From contig JAISQC010000166.1 in assembly GCA_031274465.1 (NCBI GenBank), positions 1 through 15,602 of the forward strand: a DNA stretch of 15,602 nucleotides, given 5' to 3'. Made by a program: the position numbers and the translations under genes. The notes under the pieces are model-generated. The model was given only the letters and a program-made list of their open reading frames with translations, was not told where the DNA came from and made no database searches. Positions 6,960 through 14,390 of this stretch are shown here, piece after piece (the first letter of the stretch is position 1; each line of letters opens with the position of its first letter). This DNA is from Synergistaceae bacterium. GTDB taxonomy: Bacteria; Synergistota; Synergistia; Synergistales; Synergistaceae.

Positions 6960-7439
6960 TCAGCGGTTCCTGACAAACCCAATGTATTGATAAAACAGCA
7001 CTGATTGCTCTAACTGCGGTTCCCTGCTGAACATCACCGACACGTTCGTGAAGCGCCACATGTAGTCGCCGTTGCTGTGTACCGTCTCTTTCCCGAACAG
7101 ATCGAGCGCCGCGTCGAGCAGCGCGTCCTCGTTCTCCTCGCCTTTGGCGACCACCGCCACTTTCGACAGCTTCCCTCCTATGAAGATATACTCCACGGAA
7201 TCGAGCTTGGCTTCGCCGAAGGACATGTCCTCTCCCTTTCTGGCGCATGAGACCTCGTCCCCGTCGTCCTCGCTGTACAGAGTCTCCATCTCGCCCGAGA
7301 CGGACTCCAGGCTCTGCTGCCACTTGATCCCCCTGAAATCGGCGGGCTCGGCCAGCGGGTCTGCCAGATACTCCTCCTGAGACGGGCTTGCGGACGCGAA
7401 AAGCAACAGCAGGAAAAGAGCCAGGATTATTTTTTTCAA
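6960..7439 (-). CDS. Small secreted protein of unknown function, TTG start
   Basis: A 159-residue product with a signal peptide reading MKKIILALFLLLLFASASPSQ once the TTG initiator is taken as Met. The mature part begins with ADFRGIKWQQSLESV and contains SFGEAKLDSVEYIFIGGKLSKVAVVAKG and a region resembling an ALLDAALDLFGKE helix. This pattern recalls a group of small periplasmic proteins of unknown function with an FRGI.W segment, but I cannot name the family with certainty. No cysteine follows the signal, so it is not a lipoprotein. It follows ybaK by 29 bases and precedes the ComEC-like gene by 93 bases on the same strand. Confidence 0.7.
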   Translation of the reverse strand: MKKIILALFLLLLFASASPSQEEYLADPLAEPADFRGIKWQQSLESVSGEMETLYSEDDGDEVSCARKGEDMSFGEAKLDSVEYIFIGGKLSKVAVVAKGEENEDALLDAALDLFGKETVHSNGDYMWRFTNVSVMFSREPQLEQSVLFYQYIGFVRNR

Positions 7440-7455
7440 AGCCGCCGCACCTCCC
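7437..7455 (-). promoter_or_regulatory. Ribosome binding site that fixes a TTG start
   Basis: GGGAGGTG (7455-7448, minus strand) lies 8 bases before a TTG at 7439. The alternative in-frame ATG 11 codons upstream lacks such a site and would add residues before the signal peptide, so TTG is preferred. Confidence 0.65.
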
Positions 7456-7468
7456 AAATCAATATACT

Positions 7469-7963
7469 TCATGAGCTCTGTATTTTTATATCCGCAGTTA
7501 TGCCGTTTGTTATGCGCAGCAGCTCTGCCGGAGTTATGGGGAAAAAATCGTGGTCCGTGCCGGCCGCCGACCACACGACGTCGTGTTCGAAGAGATCGGC
7601 GTCCAAAAACGCTTTCAGTGGCGCCGGATAGCCGACCGGCGGCACCCCTCCGGGAGAAAACCCCGAAAATTCCCTTATGGCCTCGGCGGAGCCCATGCGG
7701 ATCTTCCTCGCGCAAAGGAGCCGCTTCACTTTTTTGCCGTCCACCCTGTTAGCGCCGGACATCAGGGCAAGCGCCCATTCGCCGCTGTCCGTTACGAACA
7801 GCAGGCTTTTCAGTATTTTTTCGGGAGGAGCGCCCACTGCCTCCGACGCGTCCTCGACAGTGAAAATGGTCCGCTCCGAGTGCGTTATTTGCGAGGCGCA
7901 CCCGGCGCTTTCGAGAAATGCCCTCACGCGCCCGACGGGGTCGCTCATATCGGGCGGGCGCAT
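7469..7963 (-). CDS. ybaK: YbaK/EbsC family aminoacyl-tRNA deacylase
   Basis: A protein of about 164 residues of the YbaK/ProX editing-domain family, which hydrolyses mischarged tRNAs such as Cys- or Ala-tRNA(Pro). Typical features are ERTIFTVEDASEAVGAPPEKILKSLLF with the conserved lysine, the NRVDGKKVKRLL segment, and the FSPGGVPPVGY motif that corresponds to the GGxxPxG signature. It is a single domain, without a synthetase. Two starts are possible: the ATG at 7963 used here, or a GTG at 7969 that overlaps the slt stop as GTGA; a G-rich Shine-Dalgarno upstream could serve either. It lies between slt and a small secreted protein and is probably co-transcribed with them. Confidence 0.83.
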   Translation of the reverse strand: MRPPDMSDPVGRVRAFLESAGCASQITHSERTIFTVEDASEAVGAPPEKILKSLLFVTDSGEWALALMSGANRVDGKKVKRLLCARKIRMGSAEAIREFSGFSPGGVPPVGYPAPLKAFLDADLFEHDVVWSAAGTDHDFFPITPAELLRITNGITADIKIQSS

Positions 7964-7965
7964 GA

Positions 7966-10014
7966 TCACCGCGTCCCCCCTTCGCCAGGCTCGGACGGAT
8001 AAAGAAGCCTGTACGCCTCGATGTTCCGAAGCACCGCTTTTACGTAGCCTCTGGTCTCTCGGTAAGCGATGTCCTCGATCCACTCGGCCATGTCCGCGAT
8101 CGGCGCTTTGCTCCACCTCGAAACCGGCGAGCCTCCCGCGTTGTAGGCGGCAAGTGACAGAGGGGGTTCCTTGAATCGGGCGAACAGCCCGGCCAGATGG
8201 TTCGCGCCGAGCATTATGTTGTCCTGAGGCCGCAGGTACGCGTCTTCCGACATCGCCATTTTTTTCGCCTCCCCCCGCGCCGTCGCCGGCATGAGCTGCA
8301 TGAGCCCGTACGCACCGGCGCTGCTCGTGACGTCGGGCTGGTAAAGGCTCTCCTGCCTCATGACGCCCCAGATTATCTCGGGTGCGACCCCTGTTTTTTT
8401 AGACGCCTCCATGACAGGGCGTTCGTATGCGCGCGGATAGGACATCTTCAGCAGCTCCGCCGAAGCCAGTTCGCCGGGCGGGATGACTTTTCGGAGGACG
8501 GAGAACGTGCGAGATGCCGCCGAAAAATCCTCCTCCCACAGAGCTATCCGCGTCGCCCTGAAGAGCGCGGGTATATCCGCGCTGGTCGCGTCTTCCGCCG
8601 AGATGCCGGCGCCTTCGAGGCGGGCGTATGTCACAAACCCCCACTCCAACAGGTCGCTCGAAGCGACGTAGCTCTGCGGTATGGGATCCGCCTTTATCCC
8701 TCCGTCCGGGTTCGCCAGGAACGTGTGGTATTCGGCGGGCCAGCTCTCGGCCAGTTTGTCTTTCACCCTGCCAGCGGCCACCGGGCTGTTTAATTGCTCG
8801 AGCGCCCTCGACTGCCAGTAAAGAAGCCTTGACGCCAGCTCGGAGTTCTTGAGCAGGGGGGAGTATCCGGACGCCCATTGCTCGTAAGCGGCCTTATAGT
8901 TTTTGCCCTTCCAGAATTTCCAGCCTCGCTCCCAGCGAATCGAAGCCGCCTGCGTCGTGGCGGCGTGAGACTCGAACAGCTTTTTTTCGGCGAGGCTGGC
9001 CTCCGATTGGTCTCCTAGCTTAATTATCCCCGCCAACGCGTCCGCCGCAACTTCGGGGTAGTCTTTCTCCCTGGCGTCCGCTATTTTGTCCAAAAGTTTT
9101 ATCAAGTCGCTTTTTTTGACGCGTTCCGCGAAGTTCAGGAGTCGCTGCACCGACCTCTGCGGGTAGTCGAACCCCGTTAAGGCGATGTCGGACCAGATTG
9201 AGTACGCGAGGTCGTTTTTTTTCTCGCGGAAAGCCGAGTACGCCTGATAATACCTTGCCGCTTCACCGTATTCGATGTCCCTAGAAGCGAGCTCGAAATG
9301 CGCTCCCGCCCGCGAGTACTGTTTGCCGATGTACGCGACGTGGCCGAGCGCGTACTCCACCAGACTGCTGGCGCCAGAGGCGCCCTTGGACAGCATTGCC
9401 AAGGCTCGCTGGTCCGCCGGCGAATCTATGAGCAGTGCGGCGGCCTCGTCATCGCTCGCGCCGCCGAGTTCCATAAGCCGCGAAAGGGCCTCCCTGGCCC
9501 GCTTTTTGTCCGGGGCCAGCTCGTACATCCTCCTGAGCCACACCAAGGCCTCCTCCTGTTTCGAGAGGTCGCTTGCAAGGCGGGCCATCGCGTACGCCAG
9601 ATAATACCTGAGCGAAGGGGGCGTATTCGCGCCCCACGCCGCCGTCCCTCTTTCGAACGCCTCGTCTTTCCTGCCGGTGCGTTCGGCGCCGAGAATGACG
9701 AGCATATCAGCGTAAGCACGTAGGTCATCTGGAAGATCATGTTGTATCCTCTCCAGAATAGCGGAGCCTTCTTCGTATCGGCCCTGTAGCCAGAGCCCGT
9801 TGACGTAGATGGACTCCTCGCGGGCGGACAGCGGGGCGGGGGGGTTGCCCGAAGCATCCGGGGACGCGGCGGACGAGTAGATTTCGTCCATCTCGTTCCA
9901 GTTGCGCGCCCAAAACGCGGATTCCATATCCGCGCTGGCCGGCATCGGCATCGAGAGCAGTAGCGCCGTCAGAGCGGCTGCCGCCAAAATAATTTTTCTG
10001 GAGAGACTGTGCAT
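7966..10014 (-). CDS. slt: Soluble lytic murein transglycosylase (Slt-like)
   Basis: A 682-residue periplasmic enzyme that cleaves the glycan strands of peptidoglycan with formation of 1,6-anhydromuramic ends. It starts with a signal peptide (MHSLSRKIILAAAALTALLL, cut near ASA-D). Residues about 30-530 are an alpha-helical, TPR-like superhelix as in Slt70. The C-terminal SLT domain (about 541-670) shows IIWGVMRQESLYQPDVTSSAGAYGLMQLMP in pieces: the catalytic glutamate is about Glu555 in MRQES, then GAYGLMQLMP, LAAYNAGG and the terminal RETRGYVKAV. I chose the ATG at 10014 because AGGAAGGTGG lies about 10 bases upstream and the signal peptide follows directly. The start codon lies on the same CATG as the start of divergent citG. 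It heads a five-gene run. Confidence 0.9.
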   Translation of the reverse strand: MHSLSRKIILAAAALTALLLSMPMPASADMESAFWARNWNEMDEIYSSAASPDASGNPPAPLSAREESIYVNGLWLQGRYEEGSAILERIQHDLPDDLRAYADMLVILGAERTGRKDEAFERGTAAWGANTPPSLRYYLAYAMARLASDLSKQEEALVWLRRMYELAPDKKRAREALSRLMELGGASDDEAAALLIDSPADQRALAMLSKGASGASSLVEYALGHVAYIGKQYSRAGAHFELASRDIEYGEAARYYQAYSAFREKKNDLAYSIWSDIALTGFDYPQRSVQRLLNFAERVKKSDLIKLLDKIADAREKDYPEVAADALAGIIKLGDQSEASLAEKKLFESHAATTQAASIRWERGWKFWKGKNYKAAYEQWASGYSPLLKNSELASRLLYWQSRALEQLNSPVAAGRVKDKLAESWPAEYHTFLANPDGGIKADPIPQSYVASSDLLEWGFVTYARLEGAGISAEDATSADIPALFRATRIALWEEDFSAASRTFSVLRKVIPPGELASAELLKMSYPRAYERPVMEASKKTGVAPEIIWGVMRQESLYQPDVTSSAGAYGLMQLMPATARGEAKKMAMSEDAYLRPQDNIMLGANHLAGLFARFKEPPLSLAAYNAGGSPVSRWSKAPIADMAEWIEDIAYRETRGYVKAVLRNIEAYRLLYPSEPGEGGTR

Positions 10015-10936
10015 GGATTTCGTTCCACCTTCCTGTGAGTATGATGATTCTGCCCGCCCCGGCTTGCCGGATGCTGATCGTTTAGCCGTCGCCATTGGCG
10101 CTATGGCCTCCCTGGCCTCGTTCGAGGAGGTCCTGCTGTCTCCCAAGCCGGGCTTGGTCTGCCCCGACTCGGCCGGAAGCCACTCCGACATGAACTGGGC
10201 GACGTTCGCGGCAGGAGCGTCCGCTTTGGCCCCATTCTGGCGAGTTCAGGCTCTCGAGGGGGCGCGTTTTCCACATTATAAACCATTGGAAGAGCTTGGG
10301 GCGAATCTGCGTCTCGTCGGGCGCGAGATGGAAAGCGCGATGTTCGAGGCGACCGGCGGTGTCAACACACACAAGGGCCTCATTTTCGCCTTATCGCTGA
10401 TTGTCGGCGCTTCGGGGCTGTGTTTTTCGCGCGGCCGAACCTCGAAGGATAGCGTGTTGAAAACGGCCGGCGATTTGATCCGCGCATCGGTGACCGAAGA
10501 GATGGAAGACATCGGGCGCAGGGGGAGGCGAGGGGAGGAACTGACGCACGGGGAGAAAATTTATTTCCTCCATGGCATCGGAGGCATAAGGGCGGAGGCG
10601 AAGAACGGGTTCCCGTCGGTAAAGAAGGGGCTGGACGCGCTCGAAGAAGCCGTGTCGCGGGGCGCGGCCCTGCGGGATGCCGCTATAAGTGCGCTGCTCG
10701 TCTTGATGGCGGAATGCGAGGATACCAACGTTATGCACAGAGGGGGGGTGAGGTTCTGGAGCGGCGAATATAAAGAGATGACTCGGGATGCTATGGCAAA
10801 GTTCGATCCCGTGGACCCGAGGTTCTACGAGTCCGTGAGATATCTGGACAAACGCCTGATAGAGCGCGGGGCAAGCCCCGGAGGTGCGGCCGATCTGCTA
10901 GCCTGTACACTTTTCATGTATCGTAGTATAATATGA
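10013..10936 (+). CDS. citG: Triphosphoribosyl-dephospho-CoA synthase, CitG family
   Basis: A 307-residue CitG/MdcB-type enzyme, which makes 2'-(5''-triphosphoribosyl)-3'-dephospho-CoA from ATP and dephospho-CoA, the prosthetic-group precursor of citrate lyase and malonate decarboxylase. The characteristic motifs are all present: LLSPKPGLV (about 46-54), GGVNTHKGLIFALSLI (about 113-128), HGIGGIRAEAKNGFPSVKKG and CEDTNVMHRGG. The start at 10013 is supported by GGAGAG seven bases upstream; no other good in-frame start precedes the LSPKPG motif. The start shares a CATG with the divergent slt gene. No citrate lyase or malonate decarboxylase genes lie in the window. The last bases contain the promoter for the downstream XRE operon. 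Confidence 0.87.
   Translation: MDFVPPSCEYDDSARPGLPDADRLAVAIGAMASLASFEEVLLSPKPGLVCPDSAGSHSDMNWATFAAGASALAPFWRVQALEGARFPHYKPLEELGANLRLVGREMESAMFEATGGVNTHKGLIFALSLIVGASGLCFSRGRTSKDSVLKTAGDLIRASVTEEMEDIGRRGRRGEELTHGEKIYFLHGIGGIRAEAKNGFPSVKKGLDALEEAVSRGAALRDAAISALLVLMAECEDTNVMHRGGVRFWSGEYKEMTRDAMAKFDPVDPRFYESVRYLDKRLIERGASPGGAADLLACTLFMYRSII
10904..10932 (+). promoter_or_regulatory. Promoter of the XRE-ImmA-radical SAM operon
   Basis: TGTACA (10904-10909), 17 bases, then a perfect TATAAT (10927-10932). It lies inside the last codons of citG (stop at 10934-10936). Transcription should start near 10939, about 44 bases before the regulator's ATG. Confidence 0.65.
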
Positions 10937-10982
10937 GGCAACAGCTTGGAAATGCTCTAAAAAACTAAAGGGGGAAAAATCA

Positions 10983-11387
10983 ATGAGCCTTGGGTTGAGA
11001 TTACGCACGCTTAGAAAAAATGCGTCGCTTACGCAACAGAAACTTGCTGACAACGTCGGGGTCAGCCGCATCTATATACAAGCTTTGGAGAGCAACCGGC
11101 GCGTGCCGTCGATCAAACTGCTTTACCGCATTGCGGACGCGCTGTCCGCGAAGGTGAACGACATCGTTGACGAGTATCCGTCGAAGGGGAGCAGACTGCA
11201 GCTCGAGGAGCTGCTTTCGAGCGGAGAGGTCGATGTCTGGTTCCGCAAGAAGAGGCTCTCCGAGAGCGACCTGCGAAGGGTGGAGCGCGTGATCGACGCA
11301 GTGCTCGAAGAGTGGGAAGACGAAGACTGCAAAGCCGTTGGCGCAAAAAGGGGTGCCAGGAGCGGGAGGGCGAAGAACCCTGCCTGA
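10983..11387 (+). CDS. XRE family helix-turn-helix regulator
   Basis: A 134-residue DNA-binding protein. Residues about 5-62 form an XRE/Cro-C1 type helix-turn-helix (LRLRTLRKNASLTQQKLADN, then VSRIYIQALESNRRVPSIKLLYRIADAL). The remainder (about 70-115) is a charged helical extension and the last 15 residues are basic and low in complexity. The ATG has AAGGGGG about 8 bases upstream. The gene is followed, with overlap, by an ImmA/IrrE-type metallopeptidase. In known pairs such as ImmR-ImmA and DdrO-PprI/IrrE, the peptidase inactivates the repressor by cleavage, so this protein may be the substrate of its neighbour. Its operator and target genes are not evident, apart from its own promoter region. 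Confidence 0.88.
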   Translation: MSLGLRLRTLRKNASLTQQKLADNVGVSRIYIQALESNRRVPSIKLLYRIADALSAKVNDIVDEYPSKGSRLQLEELLSSGEVDVWFRKKRLSESDLRRVERVIDAVLEEWEDEDCKAVGAKRGARSGRAKNPA

Positions 11388-11805
11388 CCGAGAAGGGGCG
11401 GGCGATAATTTCGGCGATGCGCCCGAATTTCCCGTGCCGCCCGAGAAGATACCCGATTGGGCCGACAAAGAGGCCGCCATGTGGCGGGGGCTTGGCAATT
11501 TCGATCTGGAGGTGAGGGCGGAAGAGCGTTCCGGACTCGTGGTCGAAATTCGCCAGACCCCTCTGCCGGAAAGCGTGTGGGGCATGCACATAGCGCGGGG
11601 CAAACGCGTCAGGCTATGCGTGAATAGCTCGCTCCCTCGCGTGTGGAGGCGCTTCGCGCTTTTTCACGAGCTATATCATCTGATTGCCCACACCGAGGGC
11701 GAGTATTTCTGGTCTCAGACCTTCAACCCAATCTCCCGTTTCGAGAGCGAGGCGGATATGTTCGCGTGGGCCGCGATATGGCCGGAATGGACAGAAGGAG
11801 AGTAG
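11338..11805 (+). CDS. ImmA/IrrE family metallo-endopeptidase
   Basis: A gluzincin-like peptidase domain with HELYH at about residues 110-114 of the longest form and a probable third zinc ligand in FESEAD (Glu138). The segment VVEIRQTPLPESVWGMHIARGKRVRLCVNSSLP in pieces (strand, then LPESVWG, then CVN) and RRFALFHELYHLIAH are typical of ImmA/IrrE. The start is unsure. The TTG at 11338 gives 155 residues and a 50-base overlap with the XRE gene; an ATG at 11479 with AAGAGG upstream gives a shorter, 108-residue protein that keeps the catalytic core. Codon use before 11479 looks coding, so I keep the longer form. The 3' end overlaps the radical SAM gene by 19 bases. Confidence 0.8.
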   Translation: MAQKGVPGAGGRRTLPDREGAGDNFGDAPEFPVPPEKIPDWADKEAAMWRGLGNFDLEVRAEERSGLVVEIRQTPLPESVWGMHIARGKRVRLCVNSSLPRVWRRFALFHELYHLIAHTEGEYFWSQTFNPISRFESEADMFAWAAIWPEWTEGE

Positions 11806-12752
11806 CTTTTTTCATACCGGGGCGCGGGTGCGGGCGTCGGTGCGTCTATTGCGACCAGTTGGCTATAACCACGGACGCCGGGGGCGGCGAATCCGTAACC
11901 CCCGGCGCGGTGCGCGAAACCGTGGCCGCCATGACTGGTCCGGTCGAATTGTGTTTTTTCGGAGGCAGCTTCGCCCGGGTGGAGCGAGCGGCGTTTGTCG
12001 CGTTCCTCGACGCGATACGCGCCGCGCGCCCGGGGAGCGCCGTCACATTTTCGTCGTATCCGGGCGATTTCGACGGCGAGTACGGGCGCCAGACCGCTCA
12101 AATCTTGAAAAGATACCCCATAGGAACCATAGAGCTGGGCATACCGTCGCTCGACCCAAATGTGCTGAAAATGTGCGGGAGGGATGATGACCCCGAGAAA
12201 ATAAAGCGCGCGGTGGTTTTTTTGCGCGATCTAGGCTTCCGTCTGGGCATTCAGATGATGATCGGGTTGCCGGGGCAGTCCGCGGGCGGCGCGATGCGGG
12301 ACGTCGAAACCCTGGCGGCGCTCATGCCCGAAACGATCAGCTGGGACTTCAGGCTGTACCCCTGCCTGGTCCTGCGGGGGACCGAGCTTGAGGCCATGTG
12401 GGCGCGCGGCGCCTATCGCCCGCTCGGATTGGACGAGGCCGCGCGTTTGAGCGGAGTGCTGTTGCTGGCTGCCGAAAAATTGGGCTTCAACGTGATAAGG
12501 GTTGGGCTCATTGATTCGGAGAGCCTGAAAAAGTCCGTGGCGGCGGGACCGTATCACCCGGCTTTCGGCGAACTGGCGATGTCCGAAAAGCTGGCACTCG
12601 AGATGTTCAGCAAGAACCCTCGCGGCCCGTGGGAGATCGGACAGCGGAACATATCGTTGCTCACGGGGCACGGCGGAAGGGGGATAAAGCGCCTCGCCGA
12701 GCTGGGCGGGATGACCCCGGAGGAAGCGATGTCGGCTGTCTGTAGGATATGA
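11787..12752 (+). CDS. ELP3-like radical SAM protein without acetyltransferase domain
   Basis: A 321-residue radical SAM enzyme. The 4Fe-4S cluster motif CX3CX2C is at Cys15, Cys19 and Cys22 (GRGCGRRCVYCDQ). Further family signs are ELCFFGGSFARV, IELGIPSLDPNVLKM, FRLGIQMMIGLPGQS, LRLYP-like FRLYPCLVLRGTELEAM and the C-terminal IRVGLIDSES...AGPYHPAFGELAMSE. This set matches the short bacterial group related to ELP3 (COG1243 type) that has a radical SAM core and SAM-C region but no GNAT domain. Elp3 proteins modify wobble uridines of tRNA; the reaction of the short group is not established as far as I know. The ATG at 11787 is chosen; 11778 in frame is an alternative. It is the last gene of the operon. 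Confidence 0.85.
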   Translation: MDRRRVAFFIPGRGCGRRCVYCDQLAITTDAGGGESVTPGAVRETVAAMTGPVELCFFGGSFARVERAAFVAFLDAIRAARPGSAVTFSSYPGDFDGEYGRQTAQILKRYPIGTIELGIPSLDPNVLKMCGRDDDPEKIKRAVVFLRDLGFRLGIQMMIGLPGQSAGGAMRDVETLAALMPETISWDFRLYPCLVLRGTELEAMWARGAYRPLGLDEAARLSGVLLLAAEKLGFNVIRVGLIDSESLKKSVAAGPYHPAFGELAMSEKLALEMFSKNPRGPWEIGQRNISLLTGHGGRGIKRLAELGGMTPEEAMSAVCRI

Positions 12753-12753
12753 A

Positions 12754-12781
12754 AACCCCGCGTCCGTCAGGCCGCGGGGTT
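12754..12781. terminator. Hairpin terminator between convergent operons
   Basis: A perfect 9-bp stem AACCCCGCG/CGCGGGGTT with a 10-base loop begins two bases after the radical SAM stop. On the minus strand it is followed by two further T residues (GGGGTTTTC); on the plus strand the T-run is only two bases. It may therefore serve both convergent operons, more strongly the minus one. Confidence 0.65.
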
Positions 12782-12830
12782 GCAAGACGCCGAATGGCGC
12801 GCCATGGCTTGCGCGTTCGCGACTAATCGT

Positions 12831-14390
12831 TTAGCGCCACCTCGTGCTGGTGCGGTAGAAATTGTGGCGCATGCCCCTTTTGCCGTCCTTGTCCTGCTCC
12901 GCCAGCCTTCGCTCCGTGTAGCGCGAGAACTTTACGAACGGGAGGCCGATTATGAGGTATATCAGCGCCACCATTATCCCGGGGCCGAAATAGTCGTAGT
13001 ACGTCGCCGCAAGCTGTCCGTACGCTTTTGTGAGGTCAACCATGGTTATTATGGAGACCAGCGACGAGTCTTTCAGCAGCGATATGAAGTCGTTCGTTAT
13101 TGGAGGGATCACGACCCGTATCGCCTGTGGAAGCGTCACCTCGCGCATCGACTGCCACCGGGTCATCCCAAGCGCCAAAGCCGCCTCCCATTGCGTGGGC
13201 GATATGGCGAAAAGGCCCGATCTGTAAATTTCCGCCTCGTAAGCGGCGTAATTTAGCCCCAGCCCTATCGCCCCGGCCCAAAATGGAGACAGCTTTATCC
13301 CGATGTTCGGAAGCCCGTAGAAGATGAAGAACAGCTGTATCAAAACCGGCGTGCCCCGCATGAATTCGACGAAGGCGGCGGCGATCAGCGCCATCCATTT
13401 TGGCGCGAAGACGCGCGTTATGGCGAGCGCCAGGCCGAGAGAGATGGCTATCAGCATCGCGGTTATGGAGACTTGCAGCGTGACTATCGCTGCCCGGCCG
13501 AACGCCGGAAGCAGGGATGCGTACCTTTCAAGCCTCTTTCCCAACGTCAGCTCGGGGCGGTGGCTCTGCGCCCACTCGTCGTATCTGGTCATCTCGACCT
13601 TCCGGGGATCGTAGTCGTTGAACTCGGCCGCCATTACGAGGCTCCACAGGTTCCACCTGTCGTATATCTCACGCAGCTTGCCGGAATCCCTGAGGTAGAC
13701 GATGGCCTCGTTGACCTTCGTCAGCAGCTCTTTGTTCTCCTTCGTCACGGCGATTGCGTAGATTATCTCGCCGATTGGCGGGCCGACGAACTTTATCTCC
13801 GGGTTGAACCCTGCGGAGTATATGGCGATCGGCGAGTCGAAGAGCGCGGCGTGGAGCCGACCGTTGGCAAGATCCTCGTAGGTGTTGGCCTCGACGATGT
13901 AGGTGCGTATGTCGACGTCGCCCAATTCTTCCAGCACTATCTGCGCGTAGCTCTCCTTGAGCGTCCCGACGACCTTTCCACGGCAGCTCTCGAGGTCTGT
14001 GATGTCTTGGTTCTCCTTGCGCACCGCCAGTTGGAGGAACGTCTTGTAGTAGGGGATCGAGAAGTTCACCGTCTCCTCGTGTTCCGGCGTGACCTCCAGC
14101 CCGTTTATGGCGATGTCGTAGAGGTCGCGCTCCAAGCCCGGTATCAGGTTGTCCCACGCGTTGTTGACGTATTCCGGCGTCATCCCGAGATATGCGCAAA
14201 GTTCGTTCACTATGTCCACCTCGAACCCGATCAGCTCGTCGGTGTTCTCGGGGTTCGGGAACATGTACGGGAACCCGCCCTCTGAATCCCCGCCCCAACG
14301 GAGCGTCTCGCCCCCCTCGGCATGGGGGGAGGCGAGCGCAAAGCAGAGCAGCATGGCGGCGCAGAGCGCCGCGCCGGCAAATTTTTTCAT
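12831..14390 (-). CDS. Amino-acid ABC transporter, fused substrate-binding and permease protein
   Basis: A 519-residue fusion. Residues 1-24 are a signal peptide (cut near PHA-EGG). Residues about 28-255 are a family 3 solute-binding domain (GFEVDIVNELCAYLGM, INGLEVTPEHEETVNFSIPYY, LHAALFDSPIAIY). Residues about 290-495 are a HisM/GlnP-type permease with the EAA loop at 402-424 (EAALALGMTRWQSMREVTLP) and about five membrane helices. Such fusions tether the receptor to its channel. Family 3 receptors bind polar amino acids through an arginine in the TPER-like motif; here that position is His104, so the ligand may differ. The ATG overlaps the stop of the upstream ATPase gene as TGATG. Confidence 0.9.
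   Translation of the reverse strand: MKKFAGAALCAAMLLCFALASPHAEGGETLRWGGDSEGGFPYMFPNPENTDELIGFEVDIVNELCAYLGMTPEYVNNAWDNLIPGLERDLYDIAINGLEVTPEHEETVNFSIPYYKTFLQLAVRKENQDITDLESCRGKVVGTLKESYAQIVLEELGDVDIRTYIVEANTYEDLANGRLHAALFDSPIAIYSAGFNPEIKFVGPPIGEIIYAIAVTKENKELLTKVNEAIVYLRDSGKLREIYDRWNLWSLVMAAEFNDYDPRKVEMTRYDEWAQSHRPELTLGKRLERYASLLPAFGRAAIVTLQVSITAMLIAISLGLALAITRVFAPKWMALIAAAFVEFMRGTPVLIQLFFIFYGLPNIGIKLSPFWAGAIGLGLNYAAYEAEIYRSGLFAISPTQWEAALALGMTRWQSMREVTLPQAIRVVIPPITNDFISLLKDSSLVSIITMVDLTKAYGQLAATYYDYFGPGIMVALIYLIIGLPFVKFSRYTERRLAEQDKDGKRGMRHNFYRTSTRWR

Noticed and set aside
10271..10284. TATAAT on the minus strand inside citG as promoter of slt
   Set aside because: There is no acceptable -35 at 16-18 bp and it would leave a leader of about 260 bases, so I do not call it.
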